DNA of 64,000 nt from Sphingomonas sp. SORGH_AS_0950 (GCF_030818415.1 NZ_JAUTAE010000001.1:2568001-2632000), one strand, 5' to 3'; positions 54,841 to 63,985 are shown, numbered from the stretch's first letter. Numbers and translations: made by a program. Notes: generated from the sequence alone by a model not told the origin.

Positions 54841-56525
54841 CACGCCTCACCCGGGATGGCGTCGAGAACCTCGCTGACAATCTCCGCGATCTGCCGGGCC
54901 AACTGCGGGGGAACAGCGTTTCCGACCTGATGATACTGCGCGGTTCGCGGCCCAGCGAAGAAGTAGTTGTCTGGGAAGGTCTGCAGTCGCGCAGCCTCCC
55001 TGACTGTCAGGCTGCGGCACTGTGCCGGATCGTAGTGGATGAAGTAGTGGCCGTCCTTCGAGATATGGGAGGTGATGGTGGTCGCGCACCGGTCGGCCAA
55101 CTGAACACGGAACCGGTCCGCGAACATCGCGCGATTCCTGCCCGGCCCGACGTTCTGGTGATCCGGCAGAAGCGACGCCGGGAAGTCGCAGAGCTTCGGG
55201 CTGCGGCCCGTGTTTTCCGCGAACACGGCGGCAAATACATAACGCCGAAGGTCCGAGGCCATGTGGCCCCGGGCCTCGTGCCCGGTAAGCGTCGACAGAC
55301 GTGCGTCGTACAGTTTGCGCAAAACCTCGTGACTCGGTGTTCTTAGAGTGTAGCGGGTGGACGAACTGAGACGCGGGGCTTGCAGGGCAATCAGGCTGTC
55401 CAGTTCGATGCCCTTTGCGACGGCGCCGGCATAGGTAGCGCCGTTCATCTGCTGTCTTAGGTTCATTCCCGAGACCTTGCGGATTTCCGAGATCCAGTCC
55501 GCGAAGCTGTCTAGCCCCCGGGAGAGGGTGCTACGCACGGCGGGGAGGCCACCAATGGTTTCCCGCACGCTGGGCGCGCGCATTTTGCGCAGCGTACCCG
55601 GCTTCACATCCAGATCGGACCGGATGCCGACGATAAACATCCGGTGACGGGCTTGGGGTATCCCATGTTCCTCGGCTCGGACGATGAACAGGCGCGGATC
55701 AACTTCCCCCTCCGCCATCTCTTCCTCGGAAAGGGAAAAGAGACGGTAGGCGAGGTCCTGTTTCGCGCCAGGTATTGCGTTCGCCGGCCGCGAAAGGTCT
55801 TGGACGATGCGCGTGATGGCCGATTTGCCCTCGATGGTTGCCGACAGGAGCCCCTTGACGTTCTCCATGACGAAGATCGGCGGCTCGTGGTCTGCGATGA
55901 TCCGGAGGTACTCCAGATACAGTGTATGCCGCTCATCGCTCTCGAAGTTGGGCCGCCCCATCATGCGCGCGCGCCCGACCAGCGAATACGCTTGGCAGGG
56001 GGGGCCTCCCACGAGAGCCCATTTCCGCGTGCGCCCCAGCCGCTTCCGAATGATGCCCCTGACCTGATCGTGGGACTCGCTACCAAGTGAGATCCTCAGG
56101 GCGCTGTGCTCCGCCTCTATCCATTCCTTTGGGTAGCGCGACGCGAGTTCGACCGCCGTCAGGTCGCCGGCGAGGAAATCGTAGTAATCATCCGGAGCCT
56201 CTCCGTCAGGGAAGGACCGCAGGAAGTGCCGCATCAGGAGCGTTTTGTGAGAGAACTCGTCCCGCTCGATCGCTACGGCGCTTCTGAACCGGTTGCGTTC
56301 CTTTTCGTCAACAAGGGACGAGAAGCCCTCACCGAGGCCGCCGGGGCCGGCGAACAGGTCGATGACCGGATACGGCAACGAAAGATGGCCGGCATGTGCT
56401 GCCGGCGACGCCTCTGGCGTTGGCCTAGTGGCGGCAACTGTTCCCTTCAGGCGCAACAATTTTCTTTCAGCCATTCGCGTTTTGGCTAGCGAAGCGACTC
56501 GCCTGCGCCAGCTCTCCCTTCTCAT
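54840..56525 (-). CDS. DNA (cytosine-5) methyltransferase
   Basis: 561 residues with all key C5-MTase motifs: I VIDLFAGPGGLGEGF, IV GGPPCQAYSLVGRARM with the nucleophilic Cys, VI FVMENVKGLL, VIII QARHRMFIVG, IX RSLTVREAARLQTFPDNYF and X QYHQVGNAVPPQLA. The target-recognition region (about 330-470) is large, so the site cannot be predicted. The start overlaps the stop of the Phd-like gene (ATGA). Supplies self-protection for the downstream restriction-like genes, or is itself a partner of them. Confidence 0.94.
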   Translation of the reverse strand: MRRESWRRRVASLAKTRMAERKLLRLKGTVAATRPTPEASPAAHAGHLSLPYPVIDLFAGPGGLGEGFSSLVDEKERNRFRSAVAIERDEFSHKTLLMRHFLRSFPDGEAPDDYYDFLAGDLTAVELASRYPKEWIEAEHSALRISLGSESHDQVRGIIRKRLGRTRKWALVGGPPCQAYSLVGRARMMGRPNFESDERHTLYLEYLRIIADHEPPIFVMENVKGLLSATIEGKSAITRIVQDLSRPANAIPGAKQDLAYRLFSLSEEEMAEGEVDPRLFIVRAEEHGIPQARHRMFIVGIRSDLDVKPGTLRKMRAPSVRETIGGLPAVRSTLSRGLDSFADWISEIRKVSGMNLRQQMNGATYAGAVAKGIELDSLIALQAPRLSSSTRYTLRTPSHEVLRKLYDARLSTLTGHEARGHMASDLRRYVFAAVFAENTGRSPKLCDFPASLLPDHQNVGPGRNRAMFADRFRVQLADRCATTITSHISKDGHYFIHYDPAQCRSLTVREAARLQTFPDNYFFAGPRTAQYHQVGNAVPPQLARQIAEIVSEVLDAIPGEA

Positions 56526-56686
56526 TCCGTGCCTTGACGGGACAGCCTGCGGTACTCTTCAATGCTCATGACCACGGCTACCGGCCTACCGTGTTTCTGC
56601 ACCTGCACGGGGGCGGCCTGAGCGGCGTCAAGCAGGACGCCGAAGCTGTTCTTCGCCTCCTTCGCCGACATCGTCTTCATGCTCAT
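56522..56686 (-). CDS. Phd/YefM-family antitoxin-like protein, first gene of the defence operon
   Basis: 54 residues, MSMKTMSAKEAKNSFGVLLD...VVMSIEEYRRLSRQGTE. The Phd/YefM N-terminal fold is plain: SAKEAKNSFGVLLDAAQAAPVQVQKHGRPVAVVMSIEEY. It ends soon after the DNA-binding fold, leaving almost no toxin-neutralising tail. No toxin gene of the Doc or RelE type follows; the stop overlaps the methyltransferase start. GGGGGA precedes the ATG. May act as the operon's autoregulator. Confidence 0.85.
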   Translation of the reverse strand: MSMKTMSAKEAKNSFGVLLDAAQAAPVQVQKHGRPVAVVMSIEEYRRLSRQGTE

Positions 56687-56697
56687 TCCCCCGACTT

Positions 56698-56729
56698 GTG
56701 GCTATTTTAGCTACACCGCCAGTTGGCGC
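56698..56729 (-). promoter_or_regulatory. Promoter and palindromes before the Phd-like gene
   Basis: On the minus strand a TTGCGC / TAAAAT pair with 16-bp spacing. Over the -10 lies GTGGCTA-TTT-TAGCTAC (56698-56714, one mismatch between arms), and beside it CGCCA-GT-TGGCG (56717-56728). Suitable operators for a Phd-type repressor; inferred. Confidence 0.45.
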
Positions 56730-56838
56730 AACAGGAAACATATCTGGAACTGAGGCAAACTTCGTCGGCATCTGCCAGCTCGAACCCTTGCTGCATGCTA
56801 AGTTGAACCGCGAGCATGATGGATAGAGAAGGAAACCG

Positions 56839-58272
56839 TCAGCCGATCGAAAAGCGATGTTCGGGGATTACATCAAGCAAATAAAACGGCCGTCGCGAGT
56901 CCGTTGAAGCGCCATGATGATCTCCCAGTGCGCGATCCCCTCGTTCTACAAGGAAATCGCGTGACGCCTTGGTGGCTTTCCAAGGTCGGGTGGCGGTATC
57001 CCGGCAGTCCCCTTCATAACCGAACAGCGTTTCTCGATAGAATACCAGTAGGTCTTCGAACCGGCTCACGGACCCGCGAACCTGTCGTTCACCGTCATAC
57101 GGGCCCAACGGCGTCGCGAGTACGGTGCCGGCGATCAGGGCGTCGACCATTGCCGGCAGTTGCTGCTCTGCCTGGATGAAGCGGCGGATGGTAACGGCCA
57201 AGGCCGCGAGCAGCGGCAGTCCATACCACTCGGTTGCGAACACCCTGGCCCCAGCGCCGCGCGTCTGCGGCGTCGCGGTTCGCGCCATCAGCGCATCGTC
57301 TTCGCGAAGACGTCCCGCGACGTGCTGCATTAGGCGGGGCAGATCGAGGCTTTCGCCGCTGTGTTCCGGCATATCGGGATGCTTGCGAATTCGCTTCGCA
57401 ATCATCCGGATGAGCGGATCGGCGTGCTTCGTCAGCGGCAGGTTTACGCCGCTCGGCACGCATGCGCTTTCGCCAACGCGCCAGTCGCCCGAGCCAAAGT
57501 ACAGGTCGAGCGCGGTCTCTATCGCCGTGCGACGCGCCCGCATCTGGTTGAGCGCCCGTTCTGGTGCCATCGACTGGCTGGACCCAGGCACCAAATAACC
57601 GAACGACGGGGCCTTCATCAGCCGCGCGCCGACCATTTGCACGTCATGCGCACACCAGATCAACGCCTGTACGACGAGCAGATTGCGCAACTTCGGCATG
57701 GAGGCAGGATCGTTGCTTGCCAGAATCCGCAAGCGGCGGATCACCGAACCAAATCGCCCACCCACCAAGGCTTTGTAGAGTTGCTGGTCGTGATCACGCA
57801 GAGTCGCCAATGCCTGAACATGAAGGTTGAACGCCTTTTCCGGCGCAACCTTCCCTGCCCAGCCGCTGACGATGACGTCGGTATTGTTGGTTGCGCCATT
57901 GCGCATTATCAGCCCGCGCAGGAATGCCTGAAGCGCTGGGCGATCGGTCGGGATCAGATCGAGCGGGGGCAGTTCTTCCTTGGCGTCGAGGATCGCTGCG
58001 GGCAGCGACCGGATGTCGTTGAGGGTGGGCGCGAACAGACGTCGGCCGTAATCTGCCTCTGCGATGCCTTCGGCATAGATCCGGCCATGCATGTCGCTGA
58101 CCAGCTTGGTGAGGTCGCCATCACTGGCGATCGCACCGGCGAGCAGCGTATCGACGTCAGTCTTGCGTCCCGCGGTGTCGAGAAATTGACGATAGCTTCC
58201 TTCGTAGCGTTGCTGGCCGAAGGCCGCCTGCTGCTTGCGCCGCTCCTTGCGGCTGACCCGGACTTGGGTCAC
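56839..58272 (-). CDS. Unknown protein, about 477 residues (third gene of a three-gene operon)
   Basis: Not recognised. Starts at a GTG overlapping the previous stop (GTGA). A basic N-terminus (VSRKERRKQQAAFGQQRYEGSYRQF) is followed by a mostly helical body with segments such as FNLHVQALATLRDHDQQLYKAL, LLVVQALIWCAHDVQMVGARLM and YGLPLLAALAVTIRRFIQAEQQL. No Walker, nuclease or membrane motif seen. It could be an accessory protein of the mobilisable element or a separate defence component. Confidence 0.65.
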   Translation of the reverse strand: MTQVRVSRKERRKQQAAFGQQRYEGSYRQFLDTAGRKTDVDTLLAGAIASDGDLTKLVSDMHGRIYAEGIAEADYGRRLFAPTLNDIRSLPAAILDAKEELPPLDLIPTDRPALQAFLRGLIMRNGATNNTDVIVSGWAGKVAPEKAFNLHVQALATLRDHDQQLYKALVGGRFGSVIRRLRILASNDPASMPKLRNLLVVQALIWCAHDVQMVGARLMKAPSFGYLVPGSSQSMAPERALNQMRARRTAIETALDLYFGSGDWRVGESACVPSGVNLPLTKHADPLIRMIAKRIRKHPDMPEHSGESLDLPRLMQHVAGRLREDDALMARTATPQTRGAGARVFATEWYGLPLLAALAVTIRRFIQAEQQLPAMVDALIAGTVLATPLGPYDGERQVRGSVSRFEDLLVFYRETLFGYEGDCRDTATRPWKATKASRDFLVERGDRALGDHHGASTDSRRPFYLLDVIPEHRFSIG

Positions 58273-58484
58273 AGCTTGCCGACCATATCGTCGATCTGCG
58301 CCAGAAGCGCCGCGGCGCTTTCCGCCAGTTGCCTGCACAGTCCCTCGGCGTGACGATAGGCGTCATGGCCGGTCCGCTTTGCGGCGATCTCCGCGTCGAA
58401 CGTGGCCATGGCGTCCTTGAACTGCCGTTCGAGGTGCAGGTGGGCAGCATATGCCTCGTCTATCGATTGATGTTCGTCATTCAT
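58269..58484 (-). CDS. Small helical protein, 71 residues (second gene)
   Basis: MNDEHQSIDEAYAAHLHLERQF...AQIDDMVGKL: acidic, entirely helical in appearance, with heptad-like spacing suggesting a coiled coil. Overlaps the genes on both sides (8 and 4 bases), so it is made in step with them and is probably a subunit or adaptor. No homolog recognised. Confidence 0.6.
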   Translation of the reverse strand: MNDEHQSIDEAYAAHLHLERQFKDAMATFDAEIAAKRTGHDAYRHAEGLCRQLAESAAALLAQIDDMVGKL

Positions 58485-59136
58485 CGTCTTCCTCCAGATG
58501 GGGCGGGAGCGCAGGCTCGCGCCAGAAAGTGGGATTGCCGCCGCGCGCGCGGAGCCATTCGAAAGCAGCGCCACGGGTTGCGAGATCGGGGGCGGGTTCG
58601 CCGAGCAGGCCGACCAGCGCATCGATGAGCGCGGCCTGCCCGATGGTGATCGGCTTGCGCCGCCACGACGCGCGCGGGTCGAGTGGCCCGGTCTCGATAA
58701 AGCGCCGCACTTCCTGTTCGTAGAGCGCGGCGCGCCTGCGCCATTGCAGGATCACGCCCCACTGTTGGCACCAGGTCAGGCGTGCGGGATCGCTGAAGAT
58801 CCAGCGGACGATATCGCCGAACGTTGGCCCGGCGCTGGCCGCCGTGGCGGACTGCATCCAGCGCGCCATCCGTTCCGGATGCGCCATCAGCCCGAGCAAG
58901 GCGGTGTCGTCGCTGCCGTCGATCCCGACCAGCACGAGGGCCGAGCCGAGGGCGTACTTCCGGGCATCGGCCGATCCCGGCCCGCCGCGCCGCTTGTCCG
59001 CTGCGCGATATTGCCGCCGCAGTTCGGCGGCGCTGATGGCCGCGATCGCGACCTCGCCCGCAATGCGATCTTCGCTCGCGGCAAGGTTGGTAGCCAGATC
59101 GCGGAGGCGATCAGCAGTGGTTTGGGCGGTGGTCAT
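58477..59136 (-). CDS. Unknown protein, about 219 residues (first gene)
   Basis: From the ATG at 59136; an ATG at 59142 is equally possible, and the frame stays open to a TTG at 59169. Helical N-terminus (TTADRLRDLATNLAASEDRIAGEVAIAAISAAELRRQYRAADKRRGG), then GSALVLVGIDGSDDTALLGL and RWIFSDPARLTWCQQWGVILQWRRRAALYEQEVRRFIET. No family recognised. Divergent from the relaxase gene. Confidence 0.6.
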   Translation of the reverse strand: MTTAQTTADRLRDLATNLAASEDRIAGEVAIAAISAAELRRQYRAADKRRGGPGSADARKYALGSALVLVGIDGSDDTALLGLMAHPERMARWMQSATAASAGPTFGDIVRWIFSDPARLTWCQQWGVILQWRRRAALYEQEVRRFIETGPLDPRASWRRKPITIGQAALIDALVGLLGEPAPDLATRGAAFEWLRARGGNPTFWREPALPPHLEEDDE

Positions 59137-59269
59137 GCCCATCGCGGTACCCACGACCGTCGCCGCCAAGCGTCAACCTAGTGGCACAAAGTTGATCGAC
59201 GCCGCGCGCATCTTTCCGGGGCTGAGTTGACGAGACACCAGCAGGAGCAAGGCAGAAGGTGACAGGTTA

Positions 59270-59333
59270 GAGGGGGTGGTGCGCGATAAAGTGTTGTTCG
59301 GCCAAAGCCGAACAACGACCCGCCCACCCCCTC
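59270..59333. promoter_or_regulatory. Nested perfect palindrome upstream of the relaxase gene (oriT candidate)
   Basis: Outer arms GAGGGGGTGG (59270-59279) and CCACCCCCTC (59324-59333) and inner arms GTTGTTCGGC (59293-59302) and GCCGAACAAC (59307-59316) around CAAA, all perfect. It lies between the divergent relaxase and three-gene operon, where an oriT or a shared operator would be expected. Confidence 0.5.
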
Positions 59334-59352
59334 CTGATTGAACGATGGAAGT

Positions 59353-61401
59353 GTGGCAGTGGCGATCGACTATGCGGAGCTGAAGGCAGGTAACAGGGAA
59401 GCCGCCCAAGCGCTTGCCGATGCCCGCAGTGCTCGACATCTGACCAGTCGCCGCAAGCGTGAAGAAGTGAGTGCCGAGCGTGCAGACGAAGGTGCCAGGC
59501 GGCGGCGCAAGGCGATGAGCGACCGCGAGGCTGAGGCGTTTCTCAGCCGCCGCCTGCACATCAAAATGCCCGAAGGTGACCGCCCGCGCACGAGATTACG
59601 CACGCCGCGCAAACTGTACACCCGCATGGTGGAGCAGATGCTAAAGGGGACGGTCGGTGTGACCAACGCGCGCGGGCCCGATGGCCGTCACTCGATCCAC
59701 TTCGCCTTCACCGCACGAGGATTCAGCTCGAAGAATGGTCGTCGCTGGCGTGCTGGCGAAGCCGCGCGCGCCGTGCTGTATAGCGTGCGCGAGGAAGCGC
59801 TGGAGGGTGGCGAACTCGGCTGGTGGTCGAATGTCGCTGACGATCGCAACGAACTCGTCGCCCATTACCGCGCGTCGGAGGCGCTCGAGGCACACGACCG
59901 GGCCAATGCGAACGTCTATCTCGTCGAGGTCATCGCGCTTCCCGCCGAACTGACCGCCGAGCAACGGCGGCAGGCGGTCAAGCGCATCTGCCGCCAGCTG
60001 GACAGGCTGGGGCTGGCCTATACCGTCGGCATTCACCTGCCCGACGCAGCAGGCGATCAACGCAATTTCCACCTGCACCTGGTCTATTCGATGCGGCCCT
60101 GTCAGCGGGTGGCACCCTATGAATGGCAGTTCGCCGTCACCAAGCGGACCGAGATCAACACCCCGGCCGGGATCATGCACCGTCGTTGTGCCGTGGTGGT
60201 CGCGATCAACGAGACGCTGCGGGAAGCCGGCATCGACAAGCGCTACACGCCGCTGTCCAATCGCGACCGCGGTATGGCGCAGCCGATCCGGGGCAAGGTC
60301 GGACAGCAAGCAACCTGGGCGGCGCGGCGTTTGGCGGCCGCTGACGACCGTCATGCCTCGCTTCTGATCCTGCAGGATCAGCTCCGGCAGGTCCGCACCG
60401 GCTTGGTCGACGCCGCCAAATGGCTCGGCAGCGCCGGGGCGATCGTGCGGCGCCGTTGCTTGGGCATGGCCATCAAGCTATCGGATGCTGAGGCGATCAT
60501 GCCATCGCCCGCCGCGTTGAAAGCGAAGATGCGGGATCATCTCGAACGACAAATGTCCGTCGCCGATCAGGCGACCCGCGCTGCTCGAGCCAAACTCACG
60601 CCTGCGCGATCGGCAGTCAGCCAGAGATTGACGTCGATGCGCCATGATCTCGGCGCAACCGCGGGCGCATCCGAGTTGGCAAATCGCCGTGAGGTCCTGG
60701 GAACTCATCTTGCGGGTATGCGGTCGCACACCGTGCAGACGGTCGCCGACATCGCCACATCGGTTGCAGCGATCCCGCAGCACCCCATCGCTATCGAGCA
60801 CGATACCGGGCGAACGGTCGGCGGCGACCGGACTTCGAGCACGGATGGCGAAACCTTCGTGACCCCGACGCCCCCGCCAAGTCCAATCGTCGGCGAGATG
60901 CAGGCGGCGCGACATCAAGCCGCTCTGCGCCGTCAGCGCGAAATCTATGATGAGGCGCTGGCGATGCTGCGGAGAAAACGCGGTCGCGTGTGGCTGGACG
61001 CCGACGGTCGGTACGACATCGACGATGCTGACCTGCCGACCCGCGAACGGGGCGTGTGGCAGCGCCTCAAATCCACTGTGAAAGCGCAAAGCGATCTGGC
61101 GGACCTCCATACAGTGCAACAGCAGTCGGTTTTGACGGGGGTACTCGATGTAGATGCGGTTGAACGAGTAACGGGCGCATCTCCGCTGCCGTCAGCGACC
61201 GCCCCGCTCGATCCCACCATTCCGGAAGCCGAACCAGCTTCGCCGCCTGATGACCTGTTGCCAGTCTCCACGGCGACCAAGCAGCGTGGGGTGTTCGCGC
61301 AGGCGGAGAGCGTCGACCCCGAGCAGGCACGCGCTCGACCGAAGGGAGGCGATAAGGGCCAAACACCGGCGATCCCCCAAAAGTCCGAACACGAACGGTG
61401 A
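59353..61401 (+). CDS. MobA/MobL-like relaxase
   Basis: About 682 residues from a GTG at 59353; a TTG at 59338 is also possible. The His motif NFHLHLVYSMRP (about residue 240) and downstream RVAPYEWQFAVTKRTEIN, MHRRCAVVVAINETLREAGI and YTPLSNRDRGM follow the MobA/MobL relaxase plan (paired His, then a region corresponding to WADLVNRHLEEAGI). A long helical C-terminus follows. Relaxases nick oriT and lead the strand in conjugation. Divergence from known relaxases is considerable, so the call is moderate. No type IV secretion genes in the window. Confidence 0.7.
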   Translation: MAVAIDYAELKAGNREAAQALADARSARHLTSRRKREEVSAERADEGARRRRKAMSDREAEAFLSRRLHIKMPEGDRPRTRLRTPRKLYTRMVEQMLKGTVGVTNARGPDGRHSIHFAFTARGFSSKNGRRWRAGEAARAVLYSVREEALEGGELGWWSNVADDRNELVAHYRASEALEAHDRANANVYLVEVIALPAELTAEQRRQAVKRICRQLDRLGLAYTVGIHLPDAAGDQRNFHLHLVYSMRPCQRVAPYEWQFAVTKRTEINTPAGIMHRRCAVVVAINETLREAGIDKRYTPLSNRDRGMAQPIRGKVGQQATWAARRLAAADDRHASLLILQDQLRQVRTGLVDAAKWLGSAGAIVRRRCLGMAIKLSDAEAIMPSPAALKAKMRDHLERQMSVADQATRAARAKLTPARSAVSQRLTSMRHDLGATAGASELANRREVLGTHLAGMRSHTVQTVADIATSVAAIPQHPIAIEHDTGRTVGGDRTSSTDGETFVTPTPPPSPIVGEMQAARHQAALRRQREIYDEALAMLRRKRGRVWLDADGRYDIDDADLPTRERGVWQRLKSTVKAQSDLADLHTVQQQSVLTGVLDVDAVERVTGASPLPSATAPLDPTIPEAEPASPPDDLLPVSTATKQRGVFAQAESVDPEQARARPKGGDKGQTPAIPQKSEHER

Positions 61402-61730
61402 TTCTGGCGGACCATTTTGTTCGCGATCAGCGAGGCGGTACGATCGTCGCTTGAGATTGTTAACCTGCCCAGGGTAGAGTCGAAGCGTTCGCCAGCAGGC
61501 GGACCGAGGCGTGGAAACCTCGTCGGAAAGTCGCCGTATGCCCGGCCCGAATTTCATTCGGCCGGGGAGCGGGCGTGTATGTCCAAGGCTCTTCGGGGCC
61601 TAAAGACGCTCGCGCCTGTCTTTCCGCAGGTTTCCAATCTCCGGCTCACGGGCCGGCACCGCCTCGTTTTTACAGGGCGGTGCCGCCGGCTGGGAACGCC
61701 GATCGGTACCACGCGGACGGGGGTTCGGGC
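61402..61730 (+). other. Intergenic stretch between relaxase and protease genes
   Basis: No convincing gene. A strong hairpin CGGCACCGCC (61654-61663) / GGCGGTGCCG (61676-61685) with a T-rich loop lies 46 bp before the protease start and might act in the leader or as a weak terminator. Confidence 0.4.
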
Positions 61731-63985
61731 GTGGGTGGACTTATTGAAAGCCGCAATAGGCGGCTTGCCATCATCAAAAATTCGACGGCCGCTTCCGTGG
61801 CGGTGCTTCTCGCCGCATGCGGTGGAGGCGGCGGCATCAATTCGTCCGGGACGGTGCCTTCGCCCAGTCCGACGCCATCGCCGACCCCCACGCCGTCGCC
61901 GACGCCAACATCCTCCGCCAGCAGCGCAGAATATCAGGCGTCGGGTTCGGTTGTGTCCGCCAAAGCCGCCTATGCCTATGATCGAGGGATCACCGGCAAG
62001 GGCGTGACGATCGCGATCCTTGACACCGGCATCGATACCTCCGGCCGTGAATTCTCCGGCCGCATCTCGGCGGATAGTACGGCCTTCGACCAGAAGATGC
62101 CCGCTGCGGCACCTGCGCCGCTGAGACGATCCGCTTCGAAGTGAAGGATGTGATTGGTCACGGCACGAGGGTTGCCGGCGTCGCCGCCGGTGCCCGCGAC
62201 GGCAATGGGATTCAGGGTGTGGCGCCTGATGCCACGATCCTGGCGCTCAAGATCAGCGGGCCGGACATGTCGAACGTGACGCCCACATCCGGCGCCGTGC
62301 CGGAAGGAAGTGGGCCGAACCCCGCGCTGCTTGCGCCCGCCATCCGCTACGCTCTCGACAAGGGGGCGTTCGTCATCAACCTGAGCGCCAACGGGAGCGT
62401 CGCCGGACAGCAGGCGATCGACCAGCGTGCAGCGATGGACGCCGTGCGACAGGCCGATCGGCTGTTCGTGCAGTCCATCTCGAATTTCACCGACGAAGAC
62501 AGCTTCACCGGTCAATTCGCCGAGAACCTCATTGGCGCTGATCGTGCCAACAAGGACTGGTTCCTGTTCGCGATCGGCGTCGACCGCAACGGCGATCCGC
62601 GTAGCGCCAACGGAAACCCAGGCCCGCTCGCCGATCGCATGATCGCAGCGGGCGGTAACGCCGTGCAGACCATGGATGAAAACGGCGCGATCGTGACGGT
62701 GACCGGCAACAGCTTCGCTGCTCCCGCAGTCGCCGGTGCGGCGGCGCTACTCAAGCAATATTGGCCGCAGCTTGGCGGCAAGGCGATCAGCCGCATCTTG
62801 CTCGACACCGCCACCGACGCCGGTGCGCCGGGCGTCGATCCGATCTTTGGCGCTGGCATTCTCAACATCGAAAAAGCGATGCAGGCGCAGGCGCCTGCTG
62901 CTGCCTTCGCGGCCGCGCAGACCGTATTGGCCCGCTACTCCTCGCTTACCGTCTCGGGTCCGTTCGGTGGTGGCGCCGGTGCGGCGGCGTTGGGCGACAA
63001 GGTTTCCGGCATGACAGTGCTCGACCGTTATGGCCGGGACTTCCACATGACGGGTGCATCCGGCATCCGCGCGCAGAGCTCTGGGCTCTTGGCCGGTGCG
63101 ATGCTGACGCCGGTCGATCCGCCTTGGCTGACGCCTAACCCGACCGATGCAAGGTTCGGCTTTGTATCGCCGGCGACGACCACGGGTTATTGGCAGGGCG
63201 CGCGATCCAACCGCCCGGCTTTTGCCTCCTTTTCTCCGGCACGGGGGCAGATGGTCACGCTGGGCGCGAACGTCGCGATTGACGGAGGTGCCAGCCTTAC
63301 CGGAACGCCGTTGCGCGGGATCGGCGCGACACCGGTCGGAATGACGTCGAGCTGGAGCGGCTCGGGCTGGTCGGCATCGTTCGCCTCCGGCATCTCGCGC
63401 GATCGTCGTACCGGGCAGCGCACTATCGCAGTGACGACGCCGCTTGGGATCGGCGTGGAGCTGACCAACCTTGCCGAGCATGGCCGGGCGCTGGGGATGA
63501 GCGGCGGCTTGGACCTCGGACTGGAGGGTGCCACGACGACGATGGCGACGCTGACGATGCGGCATACCATCGCGGGGGTGGCGCTTTCGGTGCGGTCAAC
63601 GGCTGCCACCACCCACGTTTCGGGCGGATCGTCCATGATGCGCTTTGACCAGCCACTGTTGAGCACTGCCTTCGCATTCGAAGGCTCGCGCGGCCTGCTC
63701 GGTGGTATGGCAACGCTCGGTCTGTCCTCACCCCTTCGTGTTGAACGCGCGCGGGCCACTATGCTGGTACCGGTGACCTACGACTTGATGTCGGGAGCAC
63801 TGGCAACGCGGATGGCGGTGGTCGATCTGGTCCCATCGGCGCGTGAACTCGACATCGAACTGGGCTGGTCGGCGGCACTTTCGCCGATGTCGTCGCTGCG
63901 CTTCGGCATCGCCCGCGCTTTCGATGCCGGACATATCGCAGGTGCGACGGACACGGCAGGATACGTGATGCTGGTGCTGCGATGA
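61731..63985 (+). pseudogene. S8 subtilisin autotransporter-like lipoprotein, frameshifted
   Basis: From a GTG at 61731: lipobox LLAACGGGGG, a Ser/Thr-Pro linker, then the subtilisin domain with catalytic Asp in VTIAILDTGID (about residue 100). Sequence then continues one frame over from about 62120 with AETIRFEV, catalytic His in VIGHGTRVAGVAAG and Ser in VTGNSFAAPAVAGAAALL, and a C-terminal beta-barrel-like autotransporter region (about 63230-63985). One missing base at 62112-62121 explains the split. As read, the triad is divided between two polypeptides, so it is inactive or the base call is wrong. Confidence 0.8.

Noticed and set aside
61417-62007. Plus-strand open frame upstream of and overlapping the S8 protease
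   Set aside because: Arg/Pro-rich; overlaps the protease N-terminus, whose lipobox and catalytic Asp are in another frame.
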